Source: Hyphomicrobiales bacterium (lineage in GTDB: Bacteria; Pseudomonadota; Alphaproteobacteria; Rhizobiales; Rhizobiaceae). From it: 64,000 nucleotides of DNA. Position numbers and translations under genes: made by a program. Below, piece after piece: positions 54,263-64,000 of this stretch. The stretch spans positions 1-64,000 of the forward strand of contig UBQW01000005.1 in the NCBI GenBank assembly GCA_900467745.1. The letters are read 5' to 3'. Position 1 is the stretch's first letter, and each line of letters opens with the position of its first letter. The notes beneath the pieces were generated by a model. That model was not told where the DNA came from. It made no database searches and worked only from the letters and a program-made list of their open reading frames with translations.

Positions 54263-55152
54263 TCCTCGGCGATATCGGCGCTGAAGCCAAGGTCGGAGGG
54301 GCCGTAGCGGGAGGCGACGCGGACGTCGACGAAGGTGGTTTCGGCCTCTTCGCGCAGGCGGATGATGACGTCGAAGCGCAGGCCGAGAACCAGCGTGCGC
54401 GTCTCACCCTGCAGCGTCACGCCATTGGCGCGGCGGATCAGCTGGGCGACATCGTCGTCATAGGGGCGCGGCGTTGGGACGGGCACGACATCGGGGGCCT
54501 CATCGGGCACGGCGGTGTTGTCGGCGGCTTGGTTCTGGGCTTGGGGCTGAGTCTGGGGCTTGCCTGCCGGTTTGTCCTCGGGGTCGCGGGTCGGCACGCT
54601 GTCGCCTTCGGCACGCGTGATGCGGATGCCGTTCAGCTTGGCGACCTTCTTGACGGCCTCCAGCACGCGGTCGATGGCGCCGTCGTAGCGGCGGCCTGTG
54701 AGTTCCGGATAGGCTTCCAGCTGCTTTTCGCGATCCTCGGGCGTCACTGGAACCCGCTTCAGCCAGATCTGGTCGGCGCTCGGGGTCTTCAGCCAGTCCG
54801 GCACCGAGACGGGATCGGTGGAGACGTCGTAGATGACCGGCATGGTGAGATAGCGCTCGACCGCCAGTCCGCCGATGAAAAGCGGCAATGCCGCGAAGAT
54901 CAGCGCCTTCAGCGCGTCATGCCCGCCCTCGGCGCCCGTCAGCCACAGGCTGCGCAGGCCGGCGGCGGCCAGAACGGCGGCCAGGATGCTGAAGCCGGTG
55001 GCGACGATGAGGATAAGCACCAGATAAGGCGTGGCGAGGCCGGCGAAGCGGTGGCCGATCAGTGCCGCCAGGCACAAGACCAGCGCAAAGGCCGCGAACC
55101 GCCTGGAAAAGCGGGCGGCACTGGAAATGGGGCGGTCGAAACGGATTGCCAT
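54214..55152 (-). CDS. DUF1499 membrane protein
   Basis: A 312-aa protein started at ATG 55152. Three or more membrane spans occupy residues about 20-110 (AAFALVLCLAALIGHRFAGL; YLVLILIVATGFSILAAVLAAAGL; ALIFAALPLFIGGLAV), followed by a DUF1499-type domain (SVPDWLKTPSADQIWLKRVP...FDVIIRLREEAETTFVDVRVASRYGPSDLG). An inserted Pro/Gln-rich linker splits the domain. Function is unknown. The word GAATCTTGCAC found in the prophage also occurs upstream of it at 55221-55231 on this strand. Confidence 0.75.
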   Translation of the reverse strand: MAIRFDRPISSAARFSRRFAAFALVLCLAALIGHRFAGLATPYLVLILIVATGFSILAAVLAAAGLRSLWLTGAEGGHDALKALIFAALPLFIGGLAVERYLTMPVIYDVSTDPVSVPDWLKTPSADQIWLKRVPVTPEDREKQLEAYPELTGRRYDGAIDRVLEAVKKVAKLNGIRITRAEGDSVPTRDPEDKPAGKPQTQPQAQNQAADNTAVPDEAPDVVPVPTPRPYDDDVAQLIRRANGVTLQGETRTLVLGLRFDVIIRLREEAETTFVDVRVASRYGPSDLGFSADIAEDYLKALDAELLGIAGS

Positions 55153-55395
55153 CAAACTTACCGGTTAGTCGCAAGCGGCGCGTCCCGCATGAACGCGCAA
55201 ATCGCCCAAGCACTTGTTTAGTGCAAGATTCGCCTAAATTGAAACTGTTGTCTTACGCGAGCGTGTCCAATCCACGATGAACCCACGTTTTAGACCACCA
55301 AAGCGGGCATGGATTACGTGAGCATTTTCTGATATTGAGTTGATTTCCCGCAGTTGCAGCATGTTCATCGGTCACGGACGAACAGGAGAAAAGCA

Positions 55396-55782
55396 ATGAT
55401 CGCATCCGAGCTTGCAGTGGAAAGCCCCATGCCGACGCTTGCCGGGGCCGATGCGAGCGATCCGCTTCTGCCGATGGAGCTTCTGGAGCTAGAGCTTTCG
55501 CTCGAAAGCTATGATGGCGACAGCGACTTCTGCGATGCGGTGCGCACGGCGGCGGGCAAGAGCGGCGGCGAGTTCCTGTTCGATCTCCCTGCCGAAGGGC
55601 TGATCGACGATTGCAAGCGGATCGCGGTGCTGCGCATCCCATCCGCTTCCACCGATATGCGTATCGTGCTTGCCGTGCTCGATCAGAACGGCACCGATAT
55701 CCGCATGGAAAGCCCGGCGCCGGAGACTGCCCATATCGCGCAGTTCGCCGATGCCTTTATCGAGGTGCTGGAGCGGTTCTAG
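55396..55782 (+). CDS. Hypothetical protein
   Basis: A 128-aa acidic protein started at ATG 55396 with AGGAG upstream (MIASELAVESPMPTLAG...). It is helix-strand mixed (GGEFLFDLPAEGLIDDCKRIAVLRIPSASTDMRIVLAVLDQNG). No family is recognised. It converges with the zinc-ribbon gene, 6 bp away. Confidence 0.6.
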   Translation: MIASELAVESPMPTLAGADASDPLLPMELLELELSLESYDGDSDFCDAVRTAAGKSGGEFLFDLPAEGLIDDCKRIAVLRIPSASTDMRIVLAVLDQNGTDIRMESPAPETAHIAQFADAFIEVLERF

Positions 55783-55788
55783 TCTCGT

Positions 55789-56034
55789 TCAATCGCGGCC
55801 CGACGCGGCTTCGGCCAGCGTGCGGAAGGCGAACTTGCGGCCGCATTCGCACTTGATCACACTGGTTTCCTGAAAATTGGTCTGGCGCTGGACGAAAAGC
55901 CCGCGCGGCAGCTGGTCGATGTTGAAGCCGGGATGCTTGCGTTTCGGATCGTCCGTCTCGGAGGCTTCGGCGAAGCCGCTATTGCCGCATTGCGGGCAGG
56001 TCAGCTTTTTCGAGAATCGATCACGCAGTGCCAT
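55789..56034 (-). CDS. Zinc-ribbon hypothetical protein
   Basis: An 81-aa protein with two cysteine pairs (KLTCPQCGNSGFA and VIKCECGRKFAF), which probably bind one zinc ion. It resembles small rhizobial proteins of unknown function. It stands alone on the minus strand between two rightward genes. Confidence 0.65.
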   Translation of the reverse strand: MALRDRFSKKLTCPQCGNSGFAEASETDDPKRKHPGFNIDQLPRGLFVQRQTNFQETSVIKCECGRKFAFRTLAEAASGRD

Positions 56035-56139
56035 CAGTCGCTTCCATTTCCGTGAGGCGTCTTCTTATAGCGGTTCTCATCCATGCGAAAGCCGGAACCA
56101 AAGCTTGAGGGCATCGTTTTCCCTTGAAAGGAGACAATC

Positions 56140-56337
56140 ATGCCCAATCGCGACCCGATTCCCGTGCCCACGCCAGAGACCCCGCGCGGCCCGACGCCGA
56201 CACCCGGCATTCCCGACCGCGTTCAGGAAAAGCCGCCGCTGACGCCGGCCCAGGATCCCGGCGACAGCAAGAACCCGAACGACCCGACGCTTGATCCGGC
56301 GCTGCTGCCGATCGGCGACCCCGCCGGAGCCGCATGA
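56140..56337 (+). CDS. Small proline-rich protein
   Basis: A 65-aa protein with AAAGGAG upstream. It is almost wholly disordered Pro/Asp/Thr sequence (IPVPTPETPRGPTPTPGIPDR...). Such proteins are widespread in rhizobia without known function. The good ribosome site supports it. Confidence 0.55.
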   Translation: MPNRDPIPVPTPETPRGPTPTPGIPDRVQEKPPLTPAQDPGDSKNPNDPTLDPALLPIGDPAGAA

Positions 56338-56428
56338 CAAGTTTTCCGGTTAACGGAGTTTTTAGTTGACGGGTGGTCGGGCTTGGCGTCTGCTATTTCA
56401 GCAAGATCAATCCGTTGAAGATAAGAAA

Positions 56429-56701
56429 ATGCGTATTCTCCCGCTGACGCTCACCATCGCCGCGATTGCGATCGGCCTTTCGGCTTGCCAGACGATGACG
56501 CCGGAAGAGCGGCGCGCGGCCGATGAGCGGCAATGCATGAGCTACGGCTTCAAGCGCGGCACCGAAGGCTTCGCCACCTGCCTACAGCGCATCGATCTCA
56601 ATCGACAGGCGCAGGCGCGGGCCGACAGCGCTTACGTGATGTCGGACATGTCGTGGCGCGTGGGCGGCCCCTATTATGGCGGCCCCTACTATCGCTGGTA
56701 A
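56429..56701 (+). CDS. Small lipoprotein
   Basis: A 90-aa protein started at ATG 56429. Signal MRILPLTLTIAAIAIGLSAC with lipobox LSAC, then MTPEERRAADERQCMSYGFKRGTEGFATCLQRIDLNRQ, a motif common to small rhizobial lipoproteins (CxxYGFxxGTxxFAxC), and a Tyr/Gly-rich tail. Function unknown. Confidence 0.75.
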   Translation: MRILPLTLTIAAIAIGLSACQTMTPEERRAADERQCMSYGFKRGTEGFATCLQRIDLNRQAQARADSAYVMSDMSWRVGGPYYGGPYYRW

Positions 56702-56704
56702 GCT

Positions 56705-59374
<2,670 letters not shown>

Positions 59375-59769
59375 GCTCTCCCCAACACCAAAATCGGGAT
59401 CAGCTTAATCCCTTGGTGTTAAAATGAAAATCGCACAAATACGGCCAAAATGTTGCAGTGCACAACATCCGCGCATTCTAACCGTTTGAACTTTTGGGAA
59501 GAGTAATAAAGCTTTGCGGGACCGCAACAAAGTCCCGCAAAGCCTTATTTCCGTCCGGCCAGGAAAACCGGACGGGGGGTTCAGCATGCCGACACGACGT
59601 GGAGGAAGCCTCAACACATGCGCACGGCAATCTGTACGCAAAACCGGTGGCGCGATCCTCGCGGACCGCACATACAGTTTCTTCTAATGCAAGATGGGTA
59701 AAAAGGCATCACCTTATTGGGTGAGAAAGCTACTCAGAGGCGACCTTTTTTGGGTGTTTCGCCTTGACC
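59375..59769. other. Intergenic region between ppdK and smc
   Basis: This 395-bp stretch has no gene. It should contain the ppdK promoter in its left part and termination signals for smc in the middle (59511-59574). The right third shows nothing distinctive. Confidence 0.5.
59511..59574 (-). terminator. Two adjacent hairpins after smc
   Basis: GCTTTGCGGGAC/GTCCCGCAAAGC (59511-59522, 59532-59543) is a perfect 12-bp stem, and CCGTCCGG/CCGGACGG (59551-59558, 59567-59574) a perfect 8-bp stem. On the minus strand the larger is followed by TTTATTACTCTT. They probably end smc transcription; a small structured RNA is an alternative. Confidence 0.6.
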
Positions 59770-62700
59770 TCAGGCGATCTCGCGCAATTGTTCGGCGGTT
59801 TGCAGGTCGACAGAGACCAGCTGCGACACGCCCTGTTCCGCCATCGTCACGCCGAAGAGGCGGTTCATGCGGGCCATGGTGATCGGGTTGTGGGTGATGA
59901 TGACAAATCGCGTCTCGGTGGAGGCCGCCATCTCGTCCATCAGGTTGCAGTAGCGCTCGACGTTGTGATCGTCGAGCGGCGCGTCCACTTCGTCGAGCAC
60001 GCAGATCGGCGCGGGGTTGGTCAGGAACACCGCGAAGATCAGCGCCATCGCCGTCAGCGCCTGCTCGCCACCTGAGAGCAGCGTCATGGTCTGCGGCTTC
60101 TTGCCCGGCGGGCGGGCGAGGATTTCGAGGCCGGCTTCCAGCGGGTCGTCGGATTCGATCAGCTGCAGCTCGGCCGTACCGCCGCCGAACAGGTGGGTGA
60201 AGAGGCGCTGGAACTGGGTGTTGACGACATCGAAGGCGGCGATCAGGCGCTCGCGGCCTTCGCGGTTCAGGCTCTGGATGGCGCCGCGCAGCTTGCGGAT
60301 CGCGTCGATGACGTCGTCGCGCTCCTTGATCAGCGCCGCCAGCCGGTCGCTCAGTTCCTTCTGCTCTTCCTCGGCGCGCAGATTGACGGCGCCCAGCCGC
60401 TCGCGCTCCATCTTCAGCCGCTCAAGCTCACGCTCGACCTCGCGCAGATCAGGCATCGCCTGCATGGCATCGAGACCGGCGAGCCGGAAGGCTTCGTGCG
60501 GGGCGACGTTCAGCGCCTCGCGAATGCGCGCCTCGGTCTCCACACGCTTTTCACGGGCCGAGACCAGCCGCTCTTCGGCGCGGCCGCGGCGTTCGCGGCT
60601 TTCGGCAAGCTCGGAGAGCGCAATCGCCGCCTTGTGATCGACATCGCGCTGCGCCAGTTCGGCCTCGGCCAGAAGATCGGCGGCGGCGCGGCGTGCGTCG
60701 TCGGCCTTCTGCAGCTCGTTCAGCAGGCCACGGCGCTTGTCGTCGAATTCGTCCGGCGCCATTTCGAGATCGGCCGCTTCCTCGCGGGCCTCTTCCTCGC
60801 GGTCGCGCAGCGTCGCGATGTGGTCTTCGGCGCTTGCGGCGCGCTGGCGCCAGGTCTCGCGCTCCTGGCCGATCGCGATGATGCGGCGCTGGCGGGCGTC
60901 GTTTTCGCGGTTCAGGCTCTCGTGGCGGGCGCGGGCTTCGGCAAGGGCGCCGCGATCGGTCGCCACATCGGCCTGCTGCAGCCGCAGGCGCTCGTCGAGT
61001 GCCGAGAGATCCGGCGCGTCGTCGAGCTCGATGCGGGCGTTTTCTTCCTGGATGGCGATGTCTTCGAGCTGGCTCTGCAGCTGGCTGACGGCTTCGGCGA
61101 TGACATCGCGGCGGCGGATGAGATCGCCGGAGGCACGCTCGGCGGCCGCCAAGGCCTCGCGGGCTTCCGCCAGCTGGCGTGCCGACATGCGCGCGGTATC
61201 GCGGGCCTCGGCCAGGCGATGTTCCTCGCCCGAGATGGCTTCGGCCGCGATCGCCAGCTGCTCTTCGGCTTCAGCCAACACGTCGCGGGCGATCGATGCT
61301 TCGCTCTCAAGCTCGGAGAGACGGTTCTTCTGGGCGAGACGGAGTGCTGCCGCACTCGGCGCATCGGCGCCGGTGACGTGGCCATCCCAGCGATAGACGG
61401 CGCCATCGCGGGTGACGAGGCGCTGGCCGGGCTTGAGGCCCGCCATCAGGCCAGGCGCATCGGCGTCGGAGACGAGGCCTATCTGCTTGAGGCGGCGGGC
61501 AAGGGCGGCGGGCGCGCGGACATGGGTGATCAGCGGCGTGACGCCTGACGGCAGCGCCGGATCGGCCGCGCCATCGCCGTTTTCCGACCAATGGGCCGGG
61601 GCCTTCGGGTCGAGCGGGGATTCGAGATCGTCACCGAGGGCAGCGCCCACGGCGGTCTCGAAGCCGCGATCGACCTTGAGATCATCGGCGACAGGCGCGA
61701 ATTCGCCGGCGGTGGCGCCGGATGCCAGCATGCGGGAAATGGTGCGCGCTTCGGTCTCGATGGCGTTCAGCTGAGCGCGGGCCTGATCGACCGGCGCACG
61801 CGACATCGCCTCCGTCTGGCGGGCTGCGGCCAGCGCCTGCTCGACGGCCTGGATGGCGGCTTCGGCCTCGGCGACGGCGCTTTCGCCGGCTTCGACGACC
61901 ATGCGCTTTTCATCGGGATCGGGCAGCGTGGCGATACGCTCTCCGATGCCTGACAGCTCGCGATTGGCCTCGTCCATCTGGCGCTCAAGGCGCATCTTGC
62001 GATCGGAGAGGTCGCGAATGGCGCGTTCGAGCTGGTTGCGGCCGGCGGCGGCCTCGGCGCGTTCCGATGTCAGGCCGGCGAAGATGCGCTCGCTGTCGGC
62101 AAGCTTGGCGGCGGCTTCCTCGAAGGCCTCGCGGGTTTCTTCCGCGTAACGGCCGGAATCAGCGAGGATCTCGTTGATCTCGGCTTCCTCGGCATCAAGG
62201 CGCTGGAGGATTTCGGCATTGTCGGCGACCAGCCGTTCCTCGCGCCTGATATCCTCCGAGAGCTGCGCTAGGCGGCGCGTGAGCTCATCGCGACGGCGCA
62301 GAATGCGGTTGGCGTCTTCTTCCAGCTGGGTCTTGGCGATCTGCAGGCGCTGCAGGGCAGCCGCCGCGCGGGCCTCGCCTTCGCGCAGTTCAGGCAGCTT
62401 GAGGCTCGATATGCCTTGAGACTTGGCGGCCTCCATCTGCATCTGCGCCTTTTCGGCTACGATGGAGGTGGCCTGGTTGAGCGCGCTGTCGGCCTCGGCT
62501 TCCGCCTCCTTGGCCTGCACCCAGCGGATATGCAGGAGCATCGCCTCGCGGGCGCGGATATCGGCGGAGAGCGACTTGAAGCGATTGGCCTGGCGGGCCT
62601 GGCGCTTCAGGCTCTCGATCTGGCTTTCGAGCTGCGACGTCACGTCGTCGAGACGCTCGAGATTGCTTTCGGCGGCGCGAAGGCGAAGCTCGGCCTCGTG

Positions 62701-63231
62701 GCGGCGCGAATGCAGGCCGGAGATACCGGCGGCCTCTTCCAGCAACTGGCGACGGGCCTGCGGTTTGGCCGAGATCAGCTCGCCGATGCGCCCCTGCCCG
62801 ACCATCGACGGCGAGCGGGCGCCGGTGGAGGCGTCGGCGAAGAGCAGTTGCACGTCCTTGGCGCGGCTTTCCTTGCCGTTGATGCGGTAGACCGAGCCCT
62901 GCTCGCGCTCGATGCGGCGGGTGACCTGGATCTCGTCGCTATCGTTGAAGCCGGCCGGCGCCGTGCGGTCGGCATTGTCGAGATAGAGCGCCACCTCGGC
63001 GGTGTTGCGGGCGGGGCGATTGCCGGAACCGGAAAAGATCACGTCGTCCATGCCGGACGCGCGCATGTTCTTGTACGAGTTCTCGCCCATCACCCAGCGC
63101 AGCGCCTCGACAAGATTGGACTTGCCGCAGCCATTCGGCCCGACGACACCGGTCAGGCCGCGCTCGATGACGAATTCAGCGGGTTCGACGAAGGATTTGA
63201 AGCCGACGAGGCGGAGCTTGTTGAACTTCAT
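59770..63231 (-). CDS. smc: Chromosome segregation protein SMC
   Basis: The 1153-aa ATPase organises and condenses chromosomal DNA. Start at ATG 63231 (MKFNKLRLVGFKSFVEP); the open frame upstream runs into the intergenic repeat. Walker A is GVVGPNGCGKSNL (about 28-40). Two long coiled coils flank a hinge (PLITHVRAPAALARRLKQIGLVSDADAPGLMAGLKPGQRLVTRDG, about 560-610). Near the C terminus are the signature TLLSGGEQALTAMALIFAVF and Walker B PICVLDEVDAPLDDHN. No ScpA/ScpB genes are in view. Confidence 0.96.
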   Translation of the reverse strand: MKFNKLRLVGFKSFVEPAEFVIERGLTGVVGPNGCGKSNLVEALRWVMGENSYKNMRASGMDDVIFSGSGNRPARNTAEVALYLDNADRTAPAGFNDSDEIQVTRRIEREQGSVYRINGKESRAKDVQLLFADASTGARSPSMVGQGRIGELISAKPQARRQLLEEAAGISGLHSRRHEAELRLRAAESNLERLDDVTSQLESQIESLKRQARQANRFKSLSADIRAREAMLLHIRWVQAKEAEAEADSALNQATSIVAEKAQMQMEAAKSQGISSLKLPELREGEARAAAALQRLQIAKTQLEEDANRILRRRDELTRRLAQLSEDIRREERLVADNAEILQRLDAEEAEINEILADSGRYAEETREAFEEAAAKLADSERIFAGLTSERAEAAAGRNQLERAIRDLSDRKMRLERQMDEANRELSGIGERIATLPDPDEKRMVVEAGESAVAEAEAAIQAVEQALAAARQTEAMSRAPVDQARAQLNAIETEARTISRMLASGATAGEFAPVADDLKVDRGFETAVGAALGDDLESPLDPKAPAHWSENGDGAADPALPSGVTPLITHVRAPAALARRLKQIGLVSDADAPGLMAGLKPGQRLVTRDGAVYRWDGHVTGADAPSAAALRLAQKNRLSELESEASIARDVLAEAEEQLAIAAEAISGEEHRLAEARDTARMSARQLAEAREALAAAERASGDLIRRRDVIAEAVSQLQSQLEDIAIQEENARIELDDAPDLSALDERLRLQQADVATDRGALAEARARHESLNRENDARQRRIIAIGQERETWRQRAASAEDHIATLRDREEEAREEAADLEMAPDEFDDKRRGLLNELQKADDARRAAADLLAEAELAQRDVDHKAAIALSELAESRERRGRAEERLVSAREKRVETEARIREALNVAPHEAFRLAGLDAMQAMPDLREVERELERLKMERERLGAVNLRAEEEQKELSDRLAALIKERDDVIDAIRKLRGAIQSLNREGRERLIAAFDVVNTQFQRLFTHLFGGGTAELQLIESDDPLEAGLEILARPPGKKPQTMTLLSGGEQALTAMALIFAVFLTNPAPICVLDEVDAPLDDHNVERYCNLMDEMAASTETRFVIITHNPITMARMNRLFGVTMAEQGVSQLVSVDLQTAEQLREIA

Positions 63232-63300
63232 GTGGTCGCTCCGATCGCATGATCGAACGATCGAGCCTTGAGATGGAGGGGAGGCAAGCTTTTTGGGCTC

Positions 63301-63415
63301 CTCATTCCTGTGCTTGTCACAGGAATCCAGCCACGGCGCGTCCGCGCCGTGAATGAGCCCTTCGCGCCCAAGGACTTGGGCGCACTGGATTCCTGTGACA
63401 AGCACAGGAATGAGG
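63301..63415. repeat. RIME-like intergenic palindromic repeat
   Basis: A 115-bp element with nested palindromes: outer arms CATTCCTGTGCTTGTCACAG / CTGTGACAAGCACAGGAATG, an inner CACGGCGCG...CGCGCCGTG stem, and GCGCCCAAG/CTTGGGCGC. It is related to 1-101 in inverted orientation. It fills the gap between smc and the DsbA-like gene. Confidence 0.7.
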
Positions 63416-63456
63416 GCGAACGAAAGTATCCGCTCGCCCCAAGAAAGGCGCTCAGC

Positions 63457-64000
63457 TTAAAGCAGGCTGTCGATAAGGGCCGACATGATGTCAACCGACA
63501 TGTCTCCAGAGTAGCGCTTCCCGTTGATGAGGAAAGTCGGCGTGGCGTTGACGCCGAAATCCTTGGAACCCCGTTCCCGCGTCGCGTTCACTTCATCCAG
63601 CAGCTTCTGGTTCGTCAAGCACTTCGTGAAGCTTTCCTCACTAAATCCAGCGAGTTTGGACATCTGGAGGAGTGCGGTGCGGCCATCTTCGGCGGCGGCC
63701 CAGGTCTGCTGCTGCTTGAAGAGCATCGAGACCATCGGGAAATACTGCTCCGGGGTGCTCAGATCTTCGGGCTTGGACGGGTTGCAGCGCGCCAGCATGA
63801 AGGCTGCGGCAGCGCGCGGGTCGAAGGGGAATTCGCGGATGATGAAGCGAGCCTTGCCGGTGTCGACATACTTCTTCTTGATCTCGTCGAAGGTGGTGGT
63901 GTGGAAGTGCGCGCAGTGCGGGCAGGTCATCGACATGTATTCGACGATGGTGACCTTGGCGTCTTCCTTGCCCAGCGCCATTTCCGGCAGAGCGCCCGGC
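63457..64000 (-). CDS. DsbA-like thioredoxin-domain protein (5' end outside window)
   Basis: At least 181 codons are present; the frame remains open to the window edge, so the N terminus and any signal peptide are missing. The active site is SMTCPHCAHFH (CPHC), followed by the helical insertion typical of DsbA/27-kDa outer-membrane-antigen proteins, and the cis-proline loop GVNATPTFLINGKRY. It probably acts as a periplasmic thiol-disulfide oxidoreductase. It is upstream of smc in the same direction. Confidence 0.85.
   Translation of the reverse strand, partial: PGALPEMALGKEDAKVTIVEYMSMTCPHCAHFHTTTFDEIKKKYVDTGKARFIIREFPFDPRAAAAFMLARCNPSKPEDLSTPEQYFPMVSMLFKQQQTWAAAEDGRTALLQMSKLAGFSEESFTKCLTNQKLLDEVNATRERGSKDFGVNATPTFLINGKRYSGDMSVDIMSALIDSLL

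Noticed and set aside
54175..55221. 348-codon rightward frame opposite the DUF1499 gene
   Set aside because: Gly/Ala/Asp-rich antisense shadow; the DUF1499 protein has membrane spans and a recognisable domain.
60193..61548. 451-codon rightward frame inside smc
   Set aside because: Antisense shadow of the SMC coiled coil; no ribosome site and biased composition.

Overview
The window is chromosomal DNA from an alphaproteobacterium, most likely a member of the Rhizobiaceae. The clues are the neighbouring smc, ppdK and DsbA-like genes, a long palindromic intergenic repeat of the rhizobial RIME type at both window ends, and a tRNA-Pro(CGG) gene used as a phage attachment site, as known for Rhizobium phage 16-3. 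Host genes fill about 1-4350 and 49870-64000. Between them lies one apparently complete 45.4 kb prophage whose DNA is visibly less GC-rich than its flanks.

Left host flank (1-4347): a GNAT acetyltransferase and an (S)-ureidoglycine aminohydrolase in one leftward operon, then a secreted protein with an Ig-like and a NodB-like deacetylase domain. Right host flank (49868-64000): small lipoproteins, tRNA-Gln(UUG), a cupin, an MBL hydrolase, a DCC thiol-disulfide protein, DUF4166 and DUF1499 proteins, small hypothetical proteins, pyruvate phosphate dikinase, SMC, and the start of a DsbA-like thioredoxin.

Prophage layout. The left end holds leftward int and xis-like genes, then regulatory and replication genes: a tightly overlapping six-gene leftward operon (7473-11353) with a phosphoesterase and four related zinc-module proteins, and a RepB/Rep_3-like initiator with iteron-like repeats upstream. 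From 14437 rightward early genes of unknown function run to a strong terminator at 16240. A cassette between terminators (16254-18324) holds a tail-protein-like gene and an AbiEii-like nucleotidyltransferase. Two leftward membrane-protein genes and a run of very small overlapping genes lead into the late region.

The late region (22702-39113) is a siphovirus module with lambda-type packaging and head genes: Nu1-like terS, gpA-like terL, gpW-like, portal, S78 protease with a nested scaffold start, gpD-like decoration and gpE-like capsid. Then come a glycine-rich protein, connector and terminator, tail tube, a G/GT frameshift pair, tape measure and tail tip. After it lie a holin/XhlA-like gene, a gene resembling the phage T5 A1 protein (metallophosphoesterase motifs), and a lysis cassette (N-acetylmuramidase, small membrane protein, Rz, Rz1). 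The right end (44256-48979) is leftward accessory DNA with a small DNA methyltransferase. No CI-type repressor is obvious.

The att sites can be resolved. The two tRNA-Pro copies share a 20-bp core from the variable region to the anticodon loop and differ on each side of it, so the strand exchange can be placed and the right-hand copy identified as the functional, chimeric tRNA. CTGTCG repeats near both ends look like arm-type integrase sites.
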